Shown one piece after another: positions 23,601-42,960 of a DNA stretch of 64,000 nt (position 1 is its first letter; each line of letters opens with the position of its first letter). The position numbers and the translations under genes were made by a program. This DNA is from Monomorium pharaonis (taxonomy: Eukaryota; Arthropoda; Insecta; Hymenoptera; Formicidae): contig NC_050473.1 of the NCBI RefSeq assembly GCF_013373865.1, forward strand, positions 7,885,710 to 7,949,709, given 5' to 3'. The notes beneath the pieces were generated by a model that was not told where the DNA came from, made no database searches, and saw only the letters and a program-made list of their open reading frames with translations.

Positions 23601-26600
23601 AGATTAATTTATTTTAACGCAGTATTCATATAGTTCCGGACGCGTGCAATAATTTTCTATAGAGATAAGGTGTTATAATTAATAAAAACATTTTTTAAAC
23701 AATTATTTTTCCCCAAAAACTTGAATTTTGAAGGCTAGACGTAAAGTGCTAATCGAATATCGACAGATTAATTTATTTTAACGCAGTATTCATATAGTTC
23801 CGGACGCGTGCAATAATTTTCTATAGAGATAAGGTGTTATAATTAATAAAAACATTTTTTAAACAATTATTTTTCCCCAAAAACTTGAATTTTGAGGGCT
23901 AGACGTGTAGTGCTAATCGAATATCGACAGATTAATTTATTTTAATGCAGTATTCATATAGTTCCGGACGCGTGCAATAATTTTCTATAGAGATAAGGTG
24001 TTATAATTAATTATAACATTTTTTAAACAATTATTTTTCCCAAAAAACCTGAATTTTGAGGGCTAGACGTGTAGTGCTAATCGAATATCGACAGATTAAT
24101 TTATTCTAACGCAGTTTTCATATAGTTCCGGACGCGTACAATAGTTTTCTAAAAAGTTATTGTGTTATAATTAATTAAAACATTTTTTAAACAATTATTT
24201 TTCCCTGAAAACTTGAATTTTGAAGGCTAGACGTAAAGTGCTAATCGAATATCGACAGATTAATTTATTTTAACGCAGTATTCATATAGTTCCGGACGCG
24301 TGCAATAATTTTCTATAGAGATAAGGTGTTATAATTAATAAAAACATTTTTTAAACAATTATTTTTCCCCAAAAACTTGAATTTTGAGGGCTAGACGTGT
24401 AGTGCTAATCGAATATCGACAGATTAATTTATTTTAATGCAGTATTCATATAGTTCCGGACGCGTGCAATAATTTTCTATAGAGATAAGTTGTTATAATT
24501 AATTATAACATTTTTTAAACAATTATTTTTCCCCAAAAACCTGAATTTTGAGGGCTAGACGTGTAGTGCTAATCGAATATCGACAGATTAATTTATTCTA
24601 ACGCAGTTTTCATATAGTTCCGGACGCGTACAATAGTTTTCTAAAAAGTTATTCTGTTATAATTAATTAAAACATTTTTTAAACAATTATTTTTCCCTGA
24701 AAACTTGAATTTTGAAGGCTAGACGTAAAGTGCTAATCGAATATCGACAGATTAATTTATTTTAACGCAGTATTCATATAGTTCCGGACGCGTGCAATAA
24801 TTTTCTATAGAGATAAGATGTTATAATTAATAAAAACATTTTTTAAACAATTATTTTTCCTCAAAAACTTGAATTTTGAGGGCTAGACGTGTAGTGCTAA
24901 TCGAATATCGACAGATTAATTTATTTTAATGCAGTATTCATATAGTTCCGGACGCGTGCAATAATTTTCTATAGAGATAAGGTGTTATAATTAATAAAAA
25001 CATTTTTTAAACAATTATTTTTCCCCAAAAACTTGAATTTTGAGGGCTAGACGTGTAGTGCTAATTGAATATCGACAGATTAATTTATTTTAATGCAGTA
25101 TTCATATAGTTCCAGACGCGTGCAATAATTTTCTATAGAGATAAGGTGTTATAATTAATTATAACATTTTTTAAACAATTATTTTTCCCAAAAAACCTGA
25201 ATTTTGAAGGCTAGACGTGTAGTGCTAATCGAATATCGACAGATTAATTTATTCTAACGCAGTTTTCATATAGTTCCGGACGCGTACAATAGTTTTCTAA
25301 AAAGTTATTGTGTTATAATTAATTAAAACATTTTTTAAACAATTATTTTTCCCTGAAAACTTGAATTTTGAAGGCTAGACGTAAAGTGCTAATCGAATAT
25401 CGACAGATTAATTTATTTTAACGCAGTATTCATATAGTTCCGGACGCGTGCAATAATTTTCTATAGAGATAAGGTGTTATAATTAATAAAAACATTTTTT
25501 AAACAATTATTTTTCCCCAAAAACTTGAATTTTGAGGGCTAGACGTGTAGTGCTAATCGAATATCGACAGATTAATTTATTTTAATGCAGTATTCATATA
25601 GTTCCGGACGCGTGCAATAATTTTCTATAGAGATAAGTTGTTATAATTAATTATAACATTTTTTAAACAATTATTTTTCCCAAAAAACCTGAATTTTGAG
25701 GGCTAGACGTGTAGTGCTAATCGAATATCGACAGATTAATTTATTCTAACGCAGTTTTCATATAGTTCCGGACGCGTACAATAGTTTTTTAAAAAGTTAT
25801 TGTGTTATAATTAATTAAAACATTTTTTAAACAATTATTTTTCCCTGAAAACTTGAATTTTGAAGGCTAGACGTAAAGTGCTAATCGAATATCGACAGAT
25901 TAATTTATTTTAACGCAGTATTCATATAGTTCCGGACGCGTGCAATAATTTTCTATAGAGATAAGGTGTTATAATTAATAAAAACATTTTTTAAACAATT
26001 ATTATTCCCCAAAAACTTGAATTTTGAGGGCTAGACGTGTAGTGCTAATCGAATATCGACAGATTAATTTATTTTAATGCAGTATTCATATAGTTCCGGA
26101 CGCGTGCAATAATTTTCTATAGAGATAAGGTGTTATAATTAATTATAACATTTTTTAAACAATTATTTTTCCCAAAAAACCTGAATTTTGAGGGCTAGAC
26201 GTGTAGTGCTAATCGAATATCGACAGATTAATTTATTCTAACGCAGTTTTCATATAGTTCCGGATGCGTACAATAGTTTTCTAAAAAGTTATTGTGTTAT
26301 AATTAATTAAAACATTTTTTAAACAATTATTTTTCCCCAAAAACTTGAATTTTGAGGGCTAGACGTGTAGTGCTAATCGAATATCGACAGATTAATTTAT
26401 TTTAATGCAGTATTCATATAGTTCCGGACGCGTGCAATAATTTTCTATAGAGATAAGGTGTTATAATTAATAAAAATGTTTTTTAAACAATTATTTTTCC
26501 CCAAAAACTTGAATTTTGAGGGCTAGACGTGTAGTGCTAATCGAATATCGACAGATTAATTTATTTTAATGCAGTATTTATATAGTTCCGGACGCGTGCA

Positions 26601-28258
26601 ATAATTTTCTATAGAGATAAGGTGTTATAATTAATTATAACATTTTTTAAACAATTATTTTTCCCAAAAAACCTGAATTTTGAGGGCTAGACGTGTAGTG
26701 CTAATCGAATATCGACAGATTAATTTATTCTAACGCAGTTTTCATATAGTTCCGGACGCGTACAATAGTTTTCTAAAAAGTTATTGTGTTATAATTAATT
26801 AAAACATTTTTTAAACAATTATTTTTCCCTGAAAACTTGAATTTTGAAGGCTAGACGTAAAGTGCTAATCGAATATCGACAGATTAATTTATTTTAACGC
26901 AGTATTCATATAGTTCCGGACGCGTGCAATAATTTTCTATAGAGATAAGGTGTTATAATTAATAAAAACATTTTTTAAACAATTATTTTTCCCCAAAAAC
27001 TTGAATTTTGAGGGCTAGACGTGTAGTGCTAATCGAATATCGACAGATTAATTTATTTTAATGCAGTATTCATATATTTCCGGACGCGTGCAATAATTTT
27101 CTATAGAGATAAGGTGTTATAATTAATTAGAACATTTTTTAAACAATTATTTTGCCCGAAAAACTTGAATTTTGAGGGCTAGACGTGTAGTGCTAATTGA
27201 ATATCGACAGATTAATTTATTTTAATGCAGTATTCATATAGTTCCAGACGCGTGCAATAATTTTCTATAGAGATAAGGTGTTATAATTAATTATAACATT
27301 TTTTAAACAATTATTTTTCCCAAAAAACCTGAATTTTGAAGGCTAGACGTGTAGTGCTAATCGAATATCGACAGATCTATTTATTTTAACGTAATTCTCA
27401 TATAGTTTGGGACGCGTACAATATGTTTCTATAGAGTTTAGGTGTTATAATTAATTAGAACATTTTTTAAACAATTATTTTGCCCGAAAAACTTGAATTT
27501 CTAAGGCTACACGTCAAGTGCTAATCGAATATCGACAGATCTATTTATTTTAACGTAATTCTCATATAGTTTGGAACGCGTACAATATGTTTCTATAGAG
27601 TTCAGGTGTTATAATTAATTAAAACATTTTTTAAACAATTATTTTGACCAAAGAACTCGAATTTCTAAGGCTACACGTCAAGTGCTAATCGAATATCGAC
27701 AGATCTATTTATTTTAACACAATTTTCATATAGTTCGGGACGCGTACAATATGTTTCTATAAAGTTCAGGTGATATAATTAATTAGAACATCTTTTAAAC
27801 AATTATTTGTCCCGAAAAACTTGAATTTTTGGGCTAGACGTGAAATGCAAATTGAATATCGACAATTCTATTTATTTCAACGCAGTTTTCATATAGTTTT
27901 GGACGTGTACAATGGTTTTTTAAAGAGTTACGGTGTTATAATTAATTAAAACATTTTTTAAACAATTATTTTGCCCGATAAACTTGAATTTTGGGGGTTA
28001 AAGGTGAGATGTTGTTTAAATATCGACAGTTCTATTTATTTCAACGCAATTCTCCTATAGTTTCGGACGCGTACAATAAGTTTCTAAGAAGTTCCGGTAA
28101 TATAATTAATTAAAACATTTTTTAAACAATTATTTTACCCGAAAAACTTGAATTTTTAAAGCTGGACGTGAAGTGCTTATTGAATATCGACAGATTTATT
28201 TATTTTAACGCAGTTTTCATATAGTTCTGGACGCGTATAATAATTTTCTAAAGAGTTC
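14650..28258. repeat. Satellite DNA array, about 164-bp monomer, about 83 copies
   Basis: An AT-rich tandem repeat with period 164-166 bp; for example the word GCTAGACG starts at 15373, 15537 and 15701. Each monomer contains three well-kept blocks: AATATCGACAG, a GGACGCGT box and ACATTTTTTAAACAATTATT. Three monomer types, told apart by diagnostic changes, alternate mostly as a trimer of about 492 bp. Central monomers are nearly identical, while those before about 15350 and after about 27370 are clearly diverged, as expected for array edges. There is no coding potential. The monomer length is close to that of a nucleosome repeat, which is common for centromeric or heterochromatic satellites. 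Confidence 0.98.
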
Positions 28259-28346
28259 GCCGGAAAGTGAAAGTTTTGAAAATTGATTGAAAATTAACAG
28301 GTAACATTACATATAATATATTATAATTTTTAATTTATTTAAAGGG

Positions 28347-28660
28347 GATTAAGTATGGAGTGAAAGTATGTAAGAGTGATATTAAGAAACATGAAAATAT
28401 AATATAATTACTAATTTATGTTTAGAGACAGAGAGAGGGGCGTAGGGTGGAGAGTGGGAGAGCGTGAGAGATAAAGACGAGGATTAAATAAGAAAGTAAA
28501 ATGTAAGAGTAATATTGAACAATATGAAAATAATATAATTAATATCATTAATAATATAATTACTAATTTAGAGAGAGGGAGAAGGAGCGTGAGATAGAGA
28601 AGGGCATTAAATATGATAAAATGTGTGAGAGTAATATTACAGAAGAAAAAAAAGTGCAAT
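28347..28660. repeat. Degenerate purine-rich tandem repeat, about 2.5 copies
   Basis: Units beginning near 28347, 28482 and 28603 (GATTAAGTATG, GATTAAATAAG, CATTAAATATG) share the order: TGTAAGAGTRATATT, ATATAATATAATTACTAATTT, then a GAGAGAGG/GAGCGTGAGA purine block. Unit length is about 120-135 bp. It is unrelated in sequence to the adjacent satellite. Confidence 0.65.
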
Positions 28661-28683
28661 GTTCAATATAAAAATGCTAAGTG

Positions 28684-28702
28684 GCGCGCGCGATGCGCGC
28701 GC
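28684..28702. repeat. GC-only hairpin
   Basis: GCGCGCGC, then GAT, then GCGCGCGC, set in an otherwise AT-rich flank. It is a strong cruciform or Z-DNA-prone site marking the end of the purine-rich tandem repeat. Confidence 0.7.
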
Positions 28703-29318
28703 ATTGTTGTGTTCTAGTAAAATAAAAAATAGAATGAATAAATTGTATAAAATAATTATTGCACGCAGTGGTAATATGTTATATTAATAGAAAACAAAAC
28801 TATTGTCTATAAATATAATTTATTTTGGAAACTTACAAAAATTTATATATTTGTAGTTTTTATTAAATTCCTACATATCAAATAATATTTTTAAGACTTC
28901 TTTTAAATACCTAATTTAAATTTTTTCTAAAATTATTACTGTATATACTTTTAAACCAAATTCGTAATGTTTTAAAAAATGGAAATATTTGTAAAATAAT
29001 TTGTTCACCGATAATCTATCTTACAACATTATATAACTTGTATATGTATCGCAAGATAAACAAAAAACTTAATTAATTCATAAAAAAACAATATATGTAG
29101 AATTTATTTTGTTATTACTTTATAATGTTATATAACTGATACACCTAATAAAAATAAGAACCGTATGGATGTAAATATGCGTAATACTTGATCTCTTCTA
29201 CGAAAGCCGCAGATTTTTTATATACAATAATCATACAAGATTATGCCAGTGAATTTGGAGTTTAAGAATATGCACACACCCAATATTTCTTAACATAATA
29301 TTTGGTTATTTCATTCGC
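28703..29318. other. AT-rich spacer downstream of gene C
   Basis: This is the AT-rich 3' flank of gene C. No exon or repeat is supported. Confidence 0.5.
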
Positions 29319-32300
29319 TTAGATTCCCGTCAGGTCACGAAAAATTTCTGCGTTTGTGATAGAACGCACCCGACCGCTCGATACACTTGGCCCATAAAAA
29401 GAAGTTTCCTTGCCAGGATCTGATAATTGTCTCACATTTGATGTAGCAATCATTTCTTCAGGTGAGTTTTTACTCAATTTCACAGCGTAATACGGATCTT
29501 TGTCTTTGGAGCTAAATTCGCTGCCGGTCTTGGAATTCTTGAATTTATAATATTTATCAGCACGAGGTTGGTCGTCTTCCTTCTGTGTTTTCTTAGCGGG
29601 CGAAAACTTTTCAGTTTTTGCATGCTTTAAATATTTTCCGGTCCCGGGTTTGTATCCAAAGAACTCCTCGTAGATCACTTTTGGCGTTCTTTTAGTCCAG
29701 GAGATGTCTGAACTATAAGCTGTGCTGTCTTTGTAATTAGTATTTGGTACCTTACGATTTTTTTTAGAAACGCGAGATTCCTGATTCTTCGGTTCTTTGG
29801 ATTGCTTTACGCGAGATTGATTATTATTCTTTTGTCGTTTAGGGGGACTGGGACTAATATATGGACTATCTAGTTCTGGGACTTCTTTCACGTGCACGTA
29901 TTCTGTAAAAAAAAATACTTATTTAATAATTATTTTCACATTAAAAAAAATATATAATATTATTTTAATTAATTTTAAAATACAGTTTCTAATGTAACAT
30001 AAAAGCTTCTATAAGTTAAATAATGTAAAATATCGTAACAATCTCTGTACAAATAATTTAGGTTTCCACATACTTTCTGTATAACATTATATTGTTTTAA
30101 ATAAAGCTCCCGTAGATAAAGCTGCTTCTTGAATTATTTATTTAAATTGAATTAAAATTATTTAAATCATATATAATATTTTATTCAAAAAATGGTAGAC
30201 AAAATTGGTTATAAGTTTAATTTTATCTAAATTGTAGATGTGCACACGATTTAACAACTTTACCTTCTTTTGGTAGCTCTTCTCTATAAGATTCTTCAAA
30301 TTCCTGCTCAAAGTCTTTCTGATAATACTTGGATCGTTTAGGTTCCACCTCGTAAGAACCTTCATTGGCTTTCTTACGTTTCTCCTGCTTACGGCTTTCT
30401 TCTTCTTCTTCCTCCTCCTCCTCCTCATTTTCCTCTTCATACGAGTCACGCGATGGTTTTGAGGATTCAGTATATTCAGCACGGTGCTCTAATGACGGGT
30501 CTTCTTCCTCTTCGTCGTCGTCGTCGTCGTCTGATGATGAATAATTCTTATAGCTGGAATACGGTTTATCCTCAAAGTCGTCGTCGTCGTCGTCGTCATC
30601 ATCAGATTGCACTCTGTGCTTCCCAAATCTCTCGTCGTATTCTTTGAAAGGGTAAGACGCTGAAGGCTTGAAGTCGCTTACCGTCGGCGAAACTTTGAAA
30701 TATTTTCCCGGTCGACGCTCAACGTCGTCATCTTCGGAACTGTCATCCTGTTCCTTGTCCGGATTTTTGTATCCTAGAAATAATATTTCTAACATAAATA
30801 TTGATTTTAATTTGCTTTACTATTTTATTATCTAACGGAAATTTACTAAAACCATTACTTTATTATTTAATATTAAAAAATTTTTGCAATAGTCAATATA
30901 AATGTATTTTCTAACATGTTTTTATGTTGAAATTTTAACATATTTTAACATATTTTAACATATTTAACATATTTTAATATATTTTAACATATTTAACATA
31001 TTTTAACATATTTGACATATTTGAACATAGTTTTAACATATTTTCAACATATTTTTAGGTTAAAATGTTTAGTAAATTAAAAATTTATTATTTTTATATG
31101 ACATAAATTAATATTCCATAAACTAATTTTTTTTATTAAGTACACAAGTTGCGAGATAATACAAACTTTCATTATCCTTATCCTCGTCATCAGTATCATC
31201 GTCAGGTTGAGGTGTATGTGGCTCCGGCTTTTTCTTATTGACGATCTCTACGTCATTTAGAATGCCTTGCGTTGAAACAGAAGGATGAGCGATATTTTGT
31301 CGTACGTTAACAGGCTGCACATTGTTACTACGTTCTTTGTCAAAATGCAATTGTGGTTGACTGTAAAGGGACTCGTAATTGCCTTGCGCTTTAGGAGCAC
31401 TATTCGCAACAGGATAAGCTCCTATGCTGGCGCCTTTGTACTGCGGGAATTGAGGGTTACCGTTTACCGTCTGGATCGGCACGATTTGACCTTGGAAACT
31501 GGACAAAGGCGACGAAAACGGCGAAACATTAGTCGACTGAAGTGCCATGTTGAATTTCGGCCCGGTTCCAAACTTAAATCCCACATCCGATTCGATAGGA
31601 TAGTTCTCGCTCAATAGAAACTGCTGACTCTCGAAAGCGGGCAAAACTCCCGAGAAGTCTAGGTTGCTCTGCAGTTGAATGATCGGAACCGAGATTTTCT
31701 TGCCGTTCACGTTCACGGTGGCCTCATCTTTCTGCCCAGGACCCTTGTCAGACGACGGAGTAACGCTTGGCACTGTTGAAATACTCGGCGCGTACACCTG
31801 CGCGAACTCGGTAATCTTTGGCAGGGGATAACTCGTTTTGTATACCGGTGCTTGTACGGTAGACGAAGAAACGCCCTGGGGTACAAGTTTGCTGATGCCG
31901 GGGTACGAGGGATACTCGAAGTCAGAGAAGCCGGACAATTCGATCGGTTTGTTCTGCTGGAACACATTGTAGCCGGGCGAGTAGAGGCCCTGCAGTTTCT
32001 GGGGCGACTGCGACACGATCGATTTGGACGCGTCCAGCGGTTTCACGACGCTCGCGGCCTTGTACGCATCGGGATTATTCAATATGTCAAAGTACGGAGC
32101 GAGCAGATTGCTCCGATAAGACTCAATTTGCCGGACGGGCGGAGGAACGTAGACGAGCGGCCGCTTTGGCACGCTGCCATACGCGTGGGAACCGGGTCCG
32201 TGATTCGCGCCGGTATAAGACGCTCTCTGAACGTCGGTTGCCCTGGCGTTTCCATAACGTGGCGATGATCTCAGGTTAATATCCTGAGGCAACGGAATTC

Positions 32301-32925
32301 TCGGCGTAGTTTGGCTACCGCTGGATTGTTCCTGATTATTACGGATATTGTGGCCGGGCTCTACGACCACGCGTTTCGATTTGGCTGCTGACGTGACGGA
32401 AGCGCCAGTCGTAGGCACGACGTTCGTGGCGGTACATATCGCAGACGTAAAGAGAACGATGTTTACAATCTGGAACGTATTCAGCGCGCACGCCTTTTAA
32501 ATATCGATTTTCGATATTTCGATATAAAAATATGTTAATTAAGAATATAAATGTTAGATTGAGATTAATATTAGATTAGATTTCATAATAATTTACTTGA
32601 CTAATACATCGATCTGAAAAACTTGAGTTTAAATTGGCATAAGTGAGTTACATGAGATGTGTAATTAATGACGTAGGAAATGTGGCATCAAATTTTTTTA
32701 ATAATCGTAAATTAAGAAAATTAGTGACGTTATTAATACACAAAATCACAAATATGTGATAAATATTATCATTGCACAGTGTAACATATTGAAGAAATAA
32801 AACAAATCACATTTGTGAGTATATCACTGTTGTTACAATATTACGATACACATAAACGGCCGACGTTGCGGTAAGCGTTGATTATTTAAACTAATTGGAG
32901 AAACTGGAGAAACACGTACCAACAT
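29319..32925 (-). CDS. Gene C: large secreted protein with acidic Asp/Glu runs
   Basis: Four exons: 32920-32925 (codes only ML, donor GTACGT), 31167-32469 (acceptor TTCCAG), 30264-30773 (acceptor TTTCTAG, donor GTAAAG) and 29319-29902 (acceptor TTTTTTACAG, stop TAA), total 800 aa. The signal peptide is MLIVNIVLFTSAICTA. Residues about 20-430 are rich in Ser, Pro, Gln and Tyr. The 510-nt third exon encodes poly-Asp and poly-Glu runs from GAC and GAG repeats. The last 194 residues are Lys/Ser/Tyr-rich and basic. The two downstream introns are both phase 1. The donor at 31166 (GTTTGT) is weak; without it translation stops at 31123 just after an AATAAA, so a short isoform of about 448 aa is possible. 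I do not recognise the family. An extracellular, perhaps mineral- or chitin-associated matrix role is inference from composition. Confidence 0.78.
30931..31060. repeat. Tandem ATTTTAACAT-type repeat in a gene C intron
   Basis: About a dozen imperfect 9-11-bp units of ATTTTAACAT or ATTTAACAT occupy the intron between the second and third exons of gene C. Confidence 0.85.
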
Positions 32926-32971
32926 GATGCTCGTACTGTTCGGTACGAGCAGAAACCAAAGTTTAACGTTA

Positions 32972-33005
32972 ACTGACTGCGATCGACATTCTCTCATCTT
33001 TTATA
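32972..33005 (-). promoter_or_regulatory. Core promoter of gene C (TATA and initiator)
   Basis: On the minus strand TATAAAAG (33005-32998) begins exactly 31 bases before the A of TCAGT (32976-32972). The start codon of gene C at 32925 follows about 50 bases downstream. Confidence 0.8.
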
Positions 33006-35269
33006 TTCGGCGTTTACTGATGCGAGACAGCAGAATAGGCTGGACTTTCCTAAACTTTGTAAAAAGCGTATCGAGAAAAACCGAGTCAAATTACATCGCT
33101 TCTCTTCTGATCAGTGAAGCCGGAATCATAACTATTGCTCTATCTTTTTATTAACTTACACTTCTCTTTTCTTTGCGATCTGCCATTTACATTATTATCA
33201 TGCAAATTGTAATGCGAATATTATTATTAGAACAATTCTTAATATTAAATGTAAATATGAAATTTTGAAGAATTATTAAATTCGATTTCTTGTTTAATTA
33301 GGAACAATTAAATTAATTTGTAATATATAATAGAAAATATAAGATACTAACTACGTAGATTGTACGTAAATAAAAATTAGAATAATAAACATAAAATTAC
33401 AATTATACACATTTTCAATGTCTATTGAATCTTATAAAGGTAATAATAACTGTACTATTTACTAGAAGAATGACAGTTTCCTTTACTAACCGTTATTCTG
33501 AGAAAACTTGCGCGAGCATGTCTAACATAATAGTTTTGTGTGAATTAACGTAGATCTTAAACTAATTTCTGTCTAATTCTAAGATTATATTTTTCGAGAA
33601 AGTGACTGTTGCACAATAAAAATGCTCCAATGGATTTATGTGTACAGGCTCCATTGAGTAAATCTGCAAGCTAATGATTGTTACATACCGTGAGGTGAAC
33701 GCCTCTTCCTTCTGGTTTACGCTTGAATTATTACGCCAACCAACTGGAAAGTATGCAGTTGTACATATTTTCACCATACTGTTAATTTATATTTTGTAAA
33801 TAATTAATTTTGATATAATTTAATAATCTTCCTAAAATGCAAATACCAATTTTTTATGTTGTATCTATTATTTTTTAAATAATTATTTTAAAATATAAGT
33901 AATCATATCAAATTTACATTTATTACTTTATACAAAATATAATATTTTAGCATTTTATATTTCCTTGATAGAAATTATGGTTAAATACATTAAAATAGTA
34001 TTCATTAAAATTAATAATTATTTAAAATTGATTTTATTTTTTATTTTAATAGATTTTAATATTTTTCTTTTGTATTATATTATTTAAGTCACTTTTCATG
34101 CAACGTTTAGTATTTTAAGAATTTAAATCTTGACTGCTAATCATATATGTAACAGAAAAAATATATTTATTTTATATACAAATATTGAATTATTTAAAAT
34201 ATTTTTATATTTTTAACCGGTAATTACATCGATAATAAATCTTGCTATCGTGCTAAATATTATAAATATTGATCATAATAAATCTTTTTTAGTTTGTAAA
34301 ATAAATAGTTTCTTTTAGATAAAACATTTTTATTGGTTTACTTTTATAATAAAGATTAAAATCCTCATCCGATTTTATCATGGAAAGCTTGAAAAGAACT
34401 CCTATGAATATTAATGCAACCATGAAAACACCTCGCCTTCAGAATGTTGATGTAAAAAATTTTATACTCATCGCATTTTTATTAAAAACAACAATTTCTA
34501 AAACAACTTTTTGCATAAATATTAAAAATAAGTGCATTTATTTTATTCCTTACTTTATTAACTGATTAAAAATTTTTATTTTTTTAAAAATGTATTGACA
34601 CATAGTTTATCACTATACTTTACCCAGATAGATTATTCAGATTGTTAATTAAAGACATTTGAAATAAATAATAAAAACATGCATTGAAATTAATTAGCAT
34701 ATATTATATTTGTTTAATTAAAATAGTTACCAATTACTTAGCTCTAATAAAGCTTCCTGCATTTTACCTTGATGTAAAAAGAGTCCATCTAGATGAAGGA
34801 GAAAAGAGAAAATCAATGAGAAAAGAAAATGGATAGGATGCAGGCGTGGCAAACGCCGTAGAAATTACAAGACGTATGTATTTTTCGTTTGACTTAATAT
34901 GTACATATACAATACTTGTCAGCGTCTTACAATGATGATCGATGAATTTCTTTTCCCCTCGAACCGAACATTCCGTGCGAGCGCGTAAAATACTAACGAT
35001 TAATTTTACAATTTCCGTAGAAAACGTTACTTACTATAATTAAACTTACAGTGCGAACAGCGCAGTGGTTCGATGCTAGCGTGACGCTGCAGTTGTTAAT
35101 GCGTAAAGCGGACGGGAAGTCGTCCGTTATCGCGTACAAGATAAACGTGTCTACTACTCAATTAATTCTAGTCCTTTTTCTTTCGCGAGAGGATTTACGA
35201 TTTCACTCGTAGATCCAGGGAAACGCACATCGCGCGATCGACATCTTGCTTGTACTTTTGATTACGAAT
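33006..35269. other. Intergenic DNA between genes C and D
   Basis: Mostly AT-rich, with a less AT-rich stretch from about 34920 to 35269 that is probably the 3'UTR of gene D. No spliced exon is supported. Confidence 0.45.
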
Positions 35270-41812
<6,543 letters not shown>

Positions 41813-41879
41813 TTTCGTCGGAATCATTTTTTAAGGTCCCTCCAGAGATCGAGCGTTAAATAAAAGTAAGATCCATGCG

Positions 41880-42960
41880 CCGCACTGTGCTACGCGTACA
41901 CACTGATCACGATCATTCGTTCTCGCGATCCACGCCTACTGTGATCTCGAGGAACGCGCGTGGTGAGCTTCCACGCGAGAACTGAGCCACATAGTAGATA
42001 CGCGATTTTCTTTATACAGCCCGGCGGCCAAGTGAAAAATATCGTTCTAAATATTATCCTATACACCACACAGCCGCAAGAGGATACTTTCATTCGCGAC
42101 ACGCGAGTGCGCCTGGGGAAGTATTGTCCGGAGTATCATGGGATCGCTCGTCATTACTACGGAATTCGAACAGCGGTATCGGCAATTATACGAAGACGGA
42201 GACCCGCGGCGTGTACGTTTCGCAAAATGTTCTCGATCGGAATCGAAATCGCTTTATTTCTACTTCCTCGCCCGAGGGATACCGATCGAACGGCGTGTCC
42301 TCTTAAACGGGAGGAGGAGGGGCATTTCGCAATTTTGCAGAGTGCATCGCGAGATATCCGTTTGCAATCGGCGGGACGAATCGAGGATCTCTCCCTAGAG
42401 CGGCATCGCGTCTTGCCTCGCGTTGGATCACTTCCGGCGCATCCGCGGTTCTCGTGATCCCCGATTGAGCACCGGGATCGAATCCAGATATCTTTCTCTC
42501 TCTCGTCAGTACTTTTCCCGCCGTAATTTTACGCGCTCTAGAACACACGCATTATGCCCGATGCGCCTACTCCTCCCAATGCGCGCCGTGGAAACGAAGG
42601 TGCACGTCCGTGTGTAATGAACACGAGCCGATCTCCTCCCCTGCGTGATGCTCGCGCGGAGTCGCCCGCGCTCGTGCCCGAGCGTTCAGCAGTTTAATGC
42701 CTCGCGCCTAATTGCCGTGCCGCAATTGCTGGTAGATGCAACGCAGATATCAACGGTGCCTGTCCGTTGTGAAAACGTGGAATTAACAATGGCCGGAGCA
42801 CGGGCTCAAGATCTTCTTTTTTTTTTTACGCGCCTGCCAGACAATTAGAGTTAATTGCGGTTCAACGGCATCGGTCGACATCAACGTGCATCTCTAAACA
42901 CGCCCGCGCGCCGGTAATATTCCGTTTTATTAAAAAATCGGGATCATCATGCCTTTTCTC
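41880..42960. other. CpG-dense GC-rich block upstream of gene D
   Basis: This block is far richer in G, C and CpG than its surroundings and carries overlapping open frames on both strands. None has a signal peptide, recognisable motif or splice partner, so I treat them as by-products of base composition. Its position just upstream of the first exon of gene D suggests a regulatory region. Confidence 0.45.

Noticed and set aside
14650..28258. CRISPR-like or minisatellite interpretation of the array
   Set aside because: There are no unique spacers between the repeats; the whole unit of about 164 bp repeats, which is satellite DNA.
14650..28258. CENP-B box in the satellite
   Set aside because: I did not find the mammalian-type CENP-B consensus; only an unrelated GGACGCGT block is conserved.
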